From contig JAJEKV010000642.1 of the NCBI GenBank assembly GCA_021234155.1, forward strand, positions 62,001 to 126,000: a stretch of 64,000 nucleotides of DNA. Reading direction: 5' to 3'. Under the pieces are notes generated by a model. The model saw only the letters and a program-made list of their open reading frames with translations, was not told the DNA's origin and did no database searches. How positions within the stretch are numbered: position 1 is the first letter of the stretch; every line of letters starts with the position of its first letter. The translations under genes were made by a program, and so were the position numbers. The stretch is from Isoetes taiwanensis (Eukaryota > Streptophyta > Lycopodiopsida > Isoetales > Isoetaceae). Positions 1-9,777 of this stretch are shown in pieces.

Positions 1-865
1 ATCTGCGTTTTGAGATTAGCGGATAAATCCGGCTTCTTGAGGCTAGTTGAGAAGTTCCCCAGAGTATTTATAGCCTTGTTGCATTCCTCCCATTTTTTCA
101 TCAGCCGGTAGTCTTTGAGCCTCCCCTTTGTAGTAGCATGCCCCCCTGGTTTTAGCCCTACGTTATAACCTTGTGTTATTGAAGTATTCTTATAGTCAAT
201 GTCTTAGTTTTTTATGTTGATTGGCTCATTGTTCGACTTTTTGATCTTGGAAGGTTATCTTATACAATACAATGGGATCTCATGCCAAGCATTGTTGTTG
301 GGGCAACTCTTATGTCTTGAATGTTGGGTTTTAGTGGGGACGATGTTGAGGGCCCTTGCGCCATGGTGGTGGGCCCTCGTATGCCAAAGATGTGGCAGCC
401 TTTGTGCCAAGATTGGGGTCCTCGTACCAAGTGTTTCTTTGTTCCTTTTGCAGATTTGCTCGAAGATGGATGTGGAGATGTCCTTTGCGAGTTTTGCACG
501 AATCTTGGCATGTTGGGGTCGTGTTGGACATTAGCAACGGAGGCCTATAAATCTCTATTAACTTATTTGAGTTTTGGATCCTTTGTGGTACTTTGATGTT
601 TTTGTATGCCCAAAAAGGCCGGTGTGCATGAGGGGTTATTAGAAGTAAAATATTTTGTACTGTTATTTTGGAAATAAAGGGGAGGGCCACATGGCTCATT
701 CATATCAGCATGTTGTTGCAGTGTGTTGGTTGAGTGCAACTAGGCTCTAGAAAGAAATATATAGGCTTCTTGAAGTCGGCAATAACAAATAAACCACAAC
801 AAACACCACGTACCTAAGAAGACCAAGCAATCTAGCCAAGCTCATCGTTGGCTTGGACCATTTCT
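1..865. other. No recognised feature
   Basis: GT-rich sequence with several short overlapping open frames on both strands (for example 214-534 and 331-699). None resembles a protein family I know, and none has convincing splice sites. I see no repeat shared with the rest of the window here. Confidence 0.5.
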
Positions 866-985
866 AGAATAGAATAGAATAGATTTTTTTAACATTCATG
901 GAGACCAATAGGCTATGCGACCCATATAATGGGCTAGAACAACTCAAAACATCACCAAACATAATGGAACCATTACAAAGCTTGG
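866..985 (-). mobile_element. 3' end of a LINE with (TTCTA)n tail
   Basis: Read on the minus strand, this ends with the motif shared by several copies in the window: a GGGTCCCATAGG-like stretch, then TTGGTCTCCATGAATG, then a short A-rich run and tandem TTCTA units (plus-strand agaatagaatagaatag at about 870-885). Related ends lie at 15161, 31374, 35506, 46411, 47279 and 50545. This copy is strongly 5'-truncated. The assignment to a non-LTR retrotransposon comes from the copies at 31.4 and 45-47 kb, which carry LINE protein remnants directly upstream of the same motif. Confidence 0.7.
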
Positions 986-1272
986 GCAAAGCCCAGATGA
1001 TACTATGACTTGGCCCTTAGGCCAGACAATTAAATCAGACTTTATGTATCATCACAAAACACAAGAACAATTAGAAATCCTATATTATAAAACTGTGGCA
1101 TCGGTCTGTCTACCGGATCGACGGCTGAGATCGTTTCAATGTCCCTCTGCCCCGTCCGACGGTCCAGATTTGTCTATTTGCCGCTTGGCCTTGATCAACG
1201 GGTTAGATTGTGCCATATGGCATGTCTCGAAACAAAGGGTGTGACGTCTAAAATGTAAATATTGCTGTCGTT
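986..1272. other. No recognised feature
   Basis: Moderately GC-rich between 1090 and 1250, with an open frame at 1005-1244 that I do not recognise. It may be more LINE-derived sequence or flank of the ATG8 fragment that follows. Confidence 0.4.
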
Positions 1273-1388
1273 CATAACCACTTTGTTGGCAACTCCTACT
1301 CCGGCGGCCAATATGAGGTCAAATTAATGGCAAAGAGCTCTTTCAAGCAGGAACACGATCTCGGTATGCCTGCTTAAATATGAAGCGT
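1273..1388 (+). pseudogene. ATG8 first-exon fragment, copy 1
   Basis: ATG8 is the ubiquitin-like protein conjugated to phosphatidylethanolamine in autophagy. The ATG at 1327 begins MAKSSFKQEHDLG, which matches the very conserved ATG8 N terminus (MAKSSFK..H.LE). It is followed exactly by a GT donor at 1364-1365, splitting the codon after CTC-G. No further ATG8 exon lies downstream, so this is an isolated 5' fragment. The 5' flank from about 1273 and a few intron bases are shared with a second copy at 21679-21790. The identification rests on a short peptide plus the splice position. Confidence 0.65.
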
Positions 1389-2344
1389 TAATGCTGCAAA
1401 AAACTAGATATTGCCCGTTGATTTATCAGGGATGCTATGGCAAGAAGAGTAAGGCTCTGATTCCGCCAATAGCCCTGCACAAAAACACAATTTTTGGTTC
1501 GGTATATCAATGGCTTTTGGGTAAAATGTTGGGGGCAAATTCAGAAAAAATTGATATTGGGTTCTATGAATTCGTGGAGATTTTAAGATGAATTCAAAAT
1601 TCTTTGCCGGATTGATAGAAACAAATTTAAATTTTGGAGGATCTTTACCTTCTGAATGGAATGCCGGATCTTGGCGGAAGTTTTTTGATCAATATTAAGC
1701 AGGGCATGGCCGTAAGGACCGACGCAAGCGCATCCACCTCTAGATTGAATGCCGAATAGATCATGCAGGAGCTTGACAATAAATCGGTCCTGCAAAACTT
1801 TTGGAATTTCTGAATAACCACACTCGAGGGGCTTTTCTTCAGGATTCTTATTTGTTTTGGAGTAGATCAGAAAGGATAAGATCGCTGCCCGTTTTACGTT
1901 TGTATTCCCGAGCAGCGTAATCCGAGGGTTTTTGGATAATCGACTGATTGCTCTGAAGGATTCCTCTTTGGAATCGATCGATTCGTCGTCCATTTTTTGA
2001 ATAATGGGAGGAGTTCCGGCATCTGCACGCGCTTCTATATCTCTGAGATAGAGCGTGTCCTAGATTGGAAAAACAAAAAACAAAAAACAAAACCATGATT
2101 TTAGAGCTCCAAATCACATCAAAGAAAATTTTTGAAAGTTATAAGATGCCGAAATGGAAGAATTAAACAGATTAATGAAGCCAAAATGGAAGAATTTAAG
2201 GATTTACCTGTTCTGTAAAGCCTGTAACAAAATCTACACTCCTCTGCCTGTGGTAGAAGGGGGAAATTCGTCCAAAAGGTATAAATTCTTACGCATCAGC
2301 CGAATTCCTGGCGATCCAGGCCCACCCATGAATTTGTGCAGCCT

Positions 2345-2353
2345 TTAGGAAAA
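2345..2353. repeat. Target site duplication, left copy (TTAGGAAAA)
   Basis: This nine-base direct repeat matches 3357-3365 (TTAGGACAA) at eight of nine positions and immediately flanks the inverted-repeat element. Nine bases is the usual duplication length for Mutator-like transposons. Confidence 0.6.
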
Positions 2354-3356
2354 TCGCCCTCCCGAAATTGGGTCAAACCGCCAAGTGGGTTCGCCCAAGC
2401 GAACCCCACGGATTCGCCCAGTCGACGCTACCCACCGGGTTCGCCCAAGCGAACCCGAACCGAGGGTTAAGCCGGAGGCGTGCGAACGCTGGCAACCAGG
2501 GTCCGCCCGCTGCCCTAGCGTAGGGAGATCCTCTGTTTTCTGCCTCTTTTTCTCAGAGCAAAGGATCTGCAGCACCAGAGCACAGATTGCTGATCGAATC
2601 AAGGGCACGGCGGATGATTCATGCATGGTTAAAATAGTATGAGATTTGTGAAGGTTTTGTGCACAGGATCATGCCATCGAGGCTTCTGGTAGGCGCTCCA
2701 ACGCCCCAGCCTCGCCATAGCCGGAAAAATGCCACGACCCACCATGCTTTTTCTCACAAGGTTGAATCTAGGGCACAAATCCGAACTGGGTCTTCTTCCG
2801 GCGGCCATAGACAGAGCTTGGTTTTGGGATTGGCCATAGGAGGCGGAGCCTGCTTCGTTATTCTGCTTGTTTTTGTGCTTCTTTTTCTTCACAGAAGGCC
2901 CTGTGATGTGGTTCCTTCTTTAAAGCTTCATAAATTTTCTTACAGACAGCTAAAAAAGGCCACTGCAGGTTTTAGTGATGCCAGAAAGCTTGGACAAGGT
3001 GGATTTGGTTCTGTTTTTCAAAGGGATTCTGAAAAATGGTCAAGAAATTGTTGTTAAAGACTTGATACAGCTTCGCTGCAGGGTGAAAAGAGTTCAAAAC
3101 AGGGTTTCTATCATTGGAGGCAAGATCAACTCTCCTCATATTGTAGGATTGCTTGGTTTCTATGCAGATAATAAAAGAAAACTCCTTGTGTATGAATTTA
3201 TGGAGAATCGAAGCCGGTTCGCTTGGGCGAACCCGGTGGGTAGCGCCACCTCAGCGCCACGTCAACATCCGTGTGGGTTCGCAAAAGCGGAATTTTACGG
3301 GTTCGCTTGGCGCAACCGGTAACCCGAACTCAATTTCGGGAGCCGATCAGCTAAGA
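2354..3356. mobile_element. Pack-MULE-like TIR element carrying a kinase gene fragment
   Basis: The two ends are inverted copies. CTCCCGAAATTG at 2359-2370 faces its complement at 3330-3342, and both are followed inward by hairpins built on GGTTCGC/GCGAACC. These include a perfect 22-bp one at 2436-2457, a near-perfect one at 2385-2409 and another at 3214-3236. The GCTACCCACCGG block also occurs inverted at both ends. The interior holds the 5' part of a receptor-like kinase gene, ending where the right inverted repeat begins. There is no transposase. TIRs plus captured host DNA plus a 9-bp target duplication is the Pack-MULE pattern. The outermost bases are asymmetric (about ten extra bases on the right), so the exact ends are uncertain by a few bases. 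Confidence 0.7.
2671..3213 (+). pseudogene. Receptor-like kinase 5' fragment captured in the TIR element
   Basis: The frame opens with MPSRLLVGAP and has one membrane segment (LVLGLAIGGGACFVILLVF) and a juxtamembrane HKFSYRQLKKATAGFS. The glycine-rich loop KLGQGGFGSVF follows. After a one-base shift in a T run near 3020 comes FKGILKNGQEIVVK with the ATP-binding lysine, then INSPHIVGLLGFYADN and LLVYEFMENRS. This matches lobe N of a plant receptor-like serine/threonine kinase (the At1g80870-type is my nearest guess). The fragment stops at MENRS, where the inverted repeat starts, so the HRD and DFG regions are absent. It cannot encode an active kinase. Confidence 0.85.
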
Positions 3357-3365
3357 TTAGGACAA
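3357..3365. repeat. Target site duplication, right copy (TTAGGACAA)
   Basis: Partner of 2345-2353 with one mismatch. Both copies lie in the aminotransferase exon. With the element removed and one copy kept, the exon reads through from FDAIVL to LHKFMGG apart from a one-base shift. Confidence 0.6.
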
Positions 3366-3738
3366 TGGCATCAAATCCGTCCGGTTGGCCCATTTCGCGT
3401 AATCGATTTTTACGTATGGCCAAAAAAAAAAAAAAAACCCATTTTTAGATCAAAATCATGCGGTATATGCATCAATAATGGTTCTAAACATCAAATCGGA
3501 AAGAAATTGTACATGGGTTAATTCAACCTTACCAGCTCGCGAAATCGAAACATGCCAGAGCTCCATTATCGTGTAGAATTCTAGCAATTTTCCTTGTGTC
3601 AGTGAGGATTCCGGTTACATTGCTACAGGCTGAGAATGATCCCAGCTTTGGTCTGCCTGCATATTTTGGATCTGACAGAAATTTTTCTAATTTGTCTGTG
3701 TCGATCAACCCATCAGAATTTAGGGGAATTTCTATCAC

Positions 3739-4047
3739 CTACAAGGGATTGGCTGATTTGTTAGGAAAAACGTCGAAATACACAGATGGCCACGAATTTG
3801 TTATAGCTCTTTGGCCCATTTATATAAATAGCATAATTGTAACAATATTTTGCCATAAATGGCATTTGCAAAGGCAGTGAACAGATGCATTATGGGTGCA
3901 GCTTAAGCTTCTTACAGGACAAACATATTATGGAGAATTCTGCACCCCATTTGAAGCTGGTATTTAGAGAAGTAACTGGATAAATTTGTACATGATCCAG
4001 GCCCAGCCGAAAATAGATAAGGTTCAAGGTAAATACCTACATAGGCG
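3739..4047. other. Intronic or intergenic sequence, no recognised feature
   Basis: Sequence upstream of the aminotransferase exon at 3533-3738 on the minus strand. The polypyrimidine stretch and AG of its acceptor are at 3739-3755. No earlier exon of the family is recognisable. Confidence 0.4.
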
Positions 4048-4123
4048 AACATTACTGCATTTATATTGGCATTCCGCTTGCAGGCAGTTTTCATCTGTCA
4101 TTCTGGTTGTTTGGTCCATTAGG
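4048..4123 (+). repeat. Repeat B, copy 1 (paired with the ATG8 fragment)
   Basis: A 76-base stretch beginning aacattactgcatttatatt and running through the acceptor-like ttccgcttgcag to cagttttcatctgtcattct. It is nearly identical to 21856-21932. In the second copy, repeat B lies only 85 bases after the ATG8 exon. Here about 2.7 kb separate them. Confidence 0.75.
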
Positions 4124-5812
4124 GCAAAACATGCAAGTTTAACAAATCATGTCTTCTAACAGTTCTCTCGCAGTTAGACCTAATTAATGTTATTGACATG
4201 TTGATCGTGCACTATTGTGATGGTTAAGAACTATTGTGATTAAAAAAAATAAAATCAAGGGAGACTTGAACTTCGTCCCCGACCGCAAGCGAATTTATCG
4301 ACCATCAGAGCCTCTAGGTAAGAGTCGTCCTCCTAACTTACTCAATCTTCCCTGATTGAAATAAATCTTATGGAAATCTCCATGAATTTCCTGCCGCCAG
4401 AAACAGCGTGGACATCTTTTCAATTTGGTTTTGCCAAAAGTAGAGTGAAGATCCTATCGTGCACACAGGTAAACCCTCCATCCTACGTATATCCATGAAT
4501 TTATGGTACCCTACTTGCCACAAACCAGTATACCATTCTCTTATAACTTAGATCAACTATTTTTCTCCGAATTTGTTCTTTCATTACTATTCTCCTGGAA
4601 CTATGAATGCACTCTATTTGACATGCCAATGTACCATTATTTGTCTTCTACATATCTATTCTTTACTATAGGCTTTATGAATTTGTAGTGTGGGACATTG
4701 TCCATCTAAGAGAAACGTTTCGCAATGACTGTCAGGAATTCTTTTATGCCCTTTAGGAACTGACTGGTATCTTTGCCTTTTCAGATTCATCCAGTTGTTT
4801 ATGGTTTTACTCACATTAATAGACTGTAGCCCTACGCATAATCTGCATCTCTACGATAAATTTCCATCTGTTGCTCCCCATATCTTTGTATATTTTTCCT
4901 GGAACTCTGTGGCAAACTTTGTAATGCCTTTGTGGGTAAAGCTTCTCAAGGAATCTCCTCAAGCAATTGTTTTATTCTAGCTCAAGGTGTTAATTATATG
5001 GGGACACCTATATCTTTAAGAAAGCCTAATATGACACAAAAGACAATGAAATCCGTACCTTGCTGCCACGAAATATGCTTTCCTTGCATTCATCCAGTTT
5101 AGTTGTACAGTTGTTGTATGTTGTATATTGGGATGGAAATTTTTGCAGTTCTGGGAATGTTATAGATGCATGTTCATATTTATTGTCAAAAGAGAGATTC
5201 TTCTAGCTTTAGGTGTTAAGGTGTTAACCAGATGGAGATAGAAACAAATAAATTGCCATTGAAGACTGAATAGCTCATGGGGAGTCTTCCATGTATAAGG
5301 GCAGTTTAAAGCAGTTCAATTACTAGCTTTCTAAGACTATGGAACAAAAATAATAAGTTAAGCTCGGTTTTTTATTGTTCCATCAACAATCTGCCTGTAT
5401 ATTTAGGGAGACATTTTCCATTCTAGCATTCTTTATAACGTCAAAAATTGGAACTGAAACTTTTTTGAAAGACAGCATGTAATAGCATCCTCCCTGTTTT
5501 AGAAGATTTAGAGACGGATTAACTGCAATTGAAAACTGAGTAGCTCATGCAGTAAGGACACCTATATGTTTAAAAGAGCCTAAGATTACACAAAAGACAA
5601 GGCATAAATCTGCATCTCTACGCATAAATCTCCATCTGTTTATTTTCCCTGAAACTCTATCTCTGTGGCAAACTTTCTAGCATGGGAGTAAATACATGTT
5701 GGGATCGTAACTATGCATCTATTATCTTTCTTGAATATTTAAAAGAATCATGAGCATATATCCTGTAATTTCAAGCGATGTTGCTGGGTAAAAGTATGCT
5801 GGTGGGTATCAA
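4124..5812. other. AT-rich, no gene; diverged internal duplication
   Basis: No gene is seen. Two stretches look like old copies of each other: about 4832-4925 and 5602-5682 share tctgcatctctacg and tctgtggcaaacttt. About 4995-5050 and 5550-5600 share acacctatat and acacaaaagacaa. Confidence 0.45.
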
Positions 5813-5836
5813 AAGCATGCGTCCGGACGCATGCTT
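5813..5836. repeat. Perfect 24-bp palindrome
   Basis: The twelve bases aagcatgcgtcc are followed immediately by their exact reverse complement. The next outer base pair does not match, so the symmetry ends sharply. Confidence 0.9.
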
Positions 5837-5850
5837 ATAGCATGCTTATA

Positions 5851-5880
5851 GCAGGGTTTTAGCCGCTTAAAGCACCCTGC
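5851..5880. repeat. Hairpin next to the palindrome
   Basis: The arms gcagggt and accctgc enclose a loop containing ttta and taaa that extends the pairing. It lies 14 bases after the 24-bp palindrome, with the repeated word gcatgcttata between them. Confidence 0.75.
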
Positions 5881-5929
5881 TTTTGCTTAATTTGGGTCTT
5901 GGGTAATGCTTGCCGATCATTTTTTGACG

Positions 5930-7530
5930 CCCTTCATGTACTCGAGACGTCCACCTCACCAGCGAACCGTTAGGAAAATGATTGTGGGATTTTGGCTGGA
6001 TTTTTGAAAGTGAGTGGTAGTACGTTGCAAATTCGATCGAGCCCGAACTACCTCGACCTCATGGCCCACGAAAATTCTCCCTCAATTCACTTATTCTCCC
6101 TCTCGAGAATTTCATGGCTCCACGATGCGGCACTGGAGGCAATCACACGTTTAGCATTGGACTTTCGGCTGATGAATTCCAATCTGATGTTCGAATTTGT
6201 TGGATGTCAATGCAACACGGGAAATATCTCGTGAAGATCCAGTTTCCCTCGCAATTTACAAGAAATTGGATGCGAGAGAAAGAGAGAATCTGGTGCGGAA
6301 TAAGATGAGGAAAGCGGCCCGGTTGAGCGAGGAGGATCACGAGCACGCGAGACGCGAAAAGAAATAGCCAAGCTTGTAGTTGATTACTTCAACAAGCTCA
6401 CCAAAAGCATTCACACGAACTCAAGGCTGATGTGATGAAGAGGGTGGTTCATCAGCCGGGGTCTTTGCTCAACAACTTGAAACGGACAATGGCGGACCAC
6501 AAAGAGGCAAAGGAACCATGATATTTGGAGCCGCGAACCTCGAGACCGGTGATGGCTTCTTCCACAAAATGGAGATGCAATTCCACTATGGCGGTACATT
6601 AGGTACATCTAATCCTTGCTTTCATGCACTCGTGCTTCTTCATGCTTTTAAGTGCTTGTATCTGGCGAGTGATTTGTTTGGGATATGTTCATTGATTAAT
6701 GTGCAATATTTCTTTATGATAGGTTGCATGAGGTCAACAATTGCAAGCTTTGCATTAAGAAAATCGAAGCCGTCCTTGGAAATGGTCCGTAGTCTTGCTT
6801 CCAAAGGAGGTTGAGGTGCGATTCTCTCACCCCCGCACCCAAGCAAAGCATACCGAGATTACGGAAACAAAATAGCGAGTCTCTCCTTGCAAGAAAGATG
6901 TTGTAAACAACGTTGGAGAGTTAGGCTTCGAATTTCTTATCCCTTGCATCTTATGGAGGTCCACCACGGTATAAGTTTCCATACAATTTTTTGGCTATTA
7001 TTGCATAAATATTTCTAACCAACGGCCACTATTCAAATTGCGGCTATTTCAACAATACAAAAGGCACATCCTAAACACCCTGTTTGCTTAAAGGCTTCGA
7101 GAAGTTGAAGCCTATTTATGTAAAGAAAGTATGAGAAAGGGAAACTGTTGTTGCATATACCATATGAAGTTGGAGTATGTCGGGGTAGCCCAGAATGCAT
7201 TAAGGTCATGGCGGATTTCATGGTGAAGAGTGCAAGTGCACTGCAGGTTTGTGGACACGGTGAGAATGTTCGGCCACCAACATATGTATGACTCAACCCG
7301 CCGAAGCTCACGGAGGGCGTGGTTTGCAATAAGGCGAGGGTGAAGAATGGTATAAACATGACCGCTTGATGCAAATGTCGGAAGTGTGGCATAAAAAGTC
7401 TTCCTATATGTCCAAGAGAAAGAGAGAATCATGAGTTCTTGCTTGAATGGAAGACGTTTGAAAATGTAATACTCTCTTTATTGCATCTTTGAAACATCTT
7501 TGATATGTGCTATCATCCGTGAATCTTCGC
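5930..7530. other. Coding-like but unrecognised, probably decayed element
   Basis: Several short frames on the plus strand have protein-like composition (6114-6308 and 6518-6814), but stops and frame changes break them, and I recognise no domain. The base composition resembles that of 12.4-14 and 19.5-21.3 kb. A decayed transposon or captured gene is likely, but this is inference. Confidence 0.3.
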
Positions 7531-7534
7531 TTTT

Positions 7535-7747
7535 GTGCTTTCAACTTGCACTAATCTTACGTTTTATGCTCTGAGACCTTATTTACTGATTCCGGTGGAG
7601 GCGAAGAAGGCTGGTGGAGTTAAGCGTTACCAAAGGAAGTGCAGTGGCGCGAGAAAAGAAAAAGAGCCAATGCCACCAAGAAGGAAAAACAAAGTAAGAA
7701 ATCCAAAGGTAGCTGGTGGGACCACGACCGTTGCAAAGACAAGTTGA
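7535..7747 (+). CDS. Short ORF running into a minisatellite, unrecognised
   Basis: A 70-codon frame rich in Lys and Arg in its second half (RRKNKVRNPKVAGG). The basic half is encoded by the first unit of the tandem repeat at 7670-7890, so the composition reflects the repeat. I know no family for it and doubt that it is a gene. Confidence 0.2.
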   Translation: MLSTCTNLTFYALRPYLLIPVEAKKAGGVKRYQRKCSGARKEKEPMPPRRKNKVRNPKVAGGTTTVAKTS

Positions 7748-7890
7748 GAAGAAGGGAAACAAAAGTGGGAAATCCAAGATAGCTGGTGGGACCGACTGAA
7801 GCTGCGCAGCACAAGTTGAGAAGAAGGGAAACAAAAAGTAAGAAATCCAAGGAATTTGGTGGGACCACGGTCAAGGCTGCGGCACAAAGG
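7670..7890 (+). repeat. Minisatellite, three units of about 70 bp
   Basis: Each unit carries gaagaagg-aaacaaa, then gtaagaaatccaag, then gctggtgggacc and a variable end with gcacaa or gcaaag followed by agttgag. Units begin near 7678, 7748 and 7818. They are imperfect, with small indels that shift the reading frame. Confidence 0.8.
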
Positions 7891-8001
7891 CGAGACCTCA
7901 AATGGCAAAGGGAAAAAAAAAAAGGACCAAAGCAGGTCCTTAGATTGTCTTACAAAGAGAGCGGCGTGAAGGATTTCATTTCATATCGTGTTCCACATTG
8001 A

Positions 8002-9448
8002 AGATATTAGGTGCCACACAATTCTGAGGGGCTAGATGGCAGGCCATACAATTCGAGAGTTGGCTGGACAATATTCAAGATGGCACCGGCATTGTTTCAG
8101 TAATTGATTTTGCGAGAGAATTACAAAGCATAAAAATACAAAGGAGGTTCAAAGCCGGCATTGGCACAATGACCAGATAACAATTCTCGTCCACATCACA
8201 TTATAGGATGGACAACGGTTACGGGATCGAGAAAGCTATTGAAGGAAACCCATTTTTACTTAAGTGATGACAAGATTCATGACACTCCTTTTGTGCAGCA
8301 CTGTCTTAGAAAGCACAATTCATGGCTTGTATCAAATGATGTAGAATTCTCGGGCATATAGTTTGGTGGATGGTTGTTCTAGCCAATTCAAATCTGCCCG
8401 GCCATTCTATTTCCTACCAAGATATCACCATGAGCTAGGGAAGGAAATAGTATGGATGGTAAGGGAGAGCTTGATGGGCAAGGGGCAGTCCTTAAAGGGG
8501 CATTCACTAGAGAGCAACTCAAGTATGATGGGGTGAGATTTAGGGGTGTTTTGATGCACGTGAATTACAACTTCGTTGGAATGAAGGTACCAACAAGCGG
8601 GGACATCAAAAGGTATTATGCTTTCATCTGGCCGTATTCTATTGAGTAGTCTTTCAGAAAGCTCTTTGTAATGTCTTTGAATAGTGCTTTCATCTGCTTT
8701 AAGTCTTTGTACGTGAACTCTTTGTAATGTGATGAGTAGTGTTGTATTATCTTGTCTGCGTGAGCTGCAATACTTGTTGTCTCCTTGCGTACTTACGGGT
8801 AATTGAAAAGGATGATGTTGATAGGACAGACCATTTACCGGATGTGCGGGATGGAAGGGACCAAGCAAATACACGCATCAGGACATACTTGGCCAAATCA
8901 AGCACAAGGATGGCTCATAGAGATTTAAGTTGTTTACGTGTGGGTACTTGTTTGAGAGGAAATCGGTCATCTTGTGTGAACAAGCACAGTTGAAGAATTG
9001 GAAATATGTTACACTAAAGCGGATAAGTCTTTGGTGAAGGTAATGCTTGAAGACCGAAATGGATGAGGCATTTTTTTGAAGGTGATGGAGAATGGCTTAG
9101 TGGAAACATAGAGGAAGGTGATAACTTTGCTTTGTTGTAGGGAAATCTGGGGAGAATGCAGATTTCTATGTGGTGAAATGTGTTAAGCGAGGCATATCCT
9201 TGTGAGAATTGTCAAGGATATTTTAAGGTCGAACCTTCAATGTCGATGAACATGTGTTGGCTGGTTTGTACTATCTTTGTCGGCCCGATGGTAGTTGGGA
9301 GCTACTTGAAGACAAAGGCGACCTTCGGTCTGGTCATCACGTATCATCAATCAAGTTTGAGATGAATCAGATTCCTGGCACCAACAGATTTTCCCTTGAA
9401 CAAGCTACTCACCAGATGATCCTTGACAGTCTGCCATATGAAGGTTGA
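8002..9448 (+). other. Unrecognised ORFs, decayed coding-like region
   Basis: Two frames look protein-like: 8452-8649 (GAFTREQLKYDGVRFRG) and the frame ending at 9448 (PDGSWELLEDKGDLRSGHH, then GTNRFSLEQATHQMILDSLP). They are in different frames, and no start, splice or domain ties them together. The minus-strand frame at 8425-8874 is probably a shadow. Confidence 0.3.
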
Positions 9449-9777
9449 ATATGCTTTCACCTAGTTGTTTTATCATTTTAAAAGGTCGTAGTTACTTGTT
9501 TACTTGTCTCAAATTTTGATGATTGTATTGCAGACAATGCTTGTGAGACAATGTTTGTAGTATTGGACTGCTATATTGGAGTATTTTAGTATTGGAGACA
9601 ATGCTTGTAGTATTGGAGAGTAAGCTTGATATATATTACAGAAAATTGTACACTCAAGATTAGAGACATCACTCAAGATTACTCAATACAAAGATAACAC
9701 AAAGTAATCGTACATATATTACAAAAGGGAGTGTACAATGGTTATTTCATGAGCCATTGAAGTTTTCAGAGTGATGC
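9449..9777. other. No recognised feature
   Basis: AT-rich, with a repeated word around 9525-9615 (agacaatgcttgtgagacaa and tattggagacaatgcttgta). No gene seen. Confidence 0.4.

Larger units (their letters stand above)
1649..3738 (-). pseudogene. Class V aminotransferase-like (cysteine-desulfurase fold) pseudogene, interrupted by a TIR element
   Basis: The family uses PLP on an active-site lysine. Exons in order on the minus strand: 3533-3738 starts VIEIPLNSDGLID, includes GSFSACSNVTGILTDT and CFDFAS, and has acceptor TTGTAG and donor GTAAGG. The next exon is split by the transposon into about 3357-3435 (PYVKID, then QPDGFDAI in another frame) and 2208-2353 (LHKFMGGPGSPGI, holding the expected PLP lysine, ending in VDFVTGFTEQ at donor GTAAAT). 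Exon 1649-2059 reads DTLYLRDIEARADAGTPPII, later LLGNTNVKRAAILSFL and LFGIQSRGGCACVGPYGH, ending at donor GTAAAG. A further acceptor lies at about 1475. N-terminal exons are missing above 3738. Frameshifts near 2230, 2335 and 3400 and the insertion make it non-functional. It resembles the plant family of aminotransferase class V domain proteins of unclear role. Confidence 0.85.

Noticed and set aside
8425-8874. 149-codon minus-strand frame
   Set aside because: No domain, no splice context, and the opposite strand looks at least as protein-like, so I treat it as chance.
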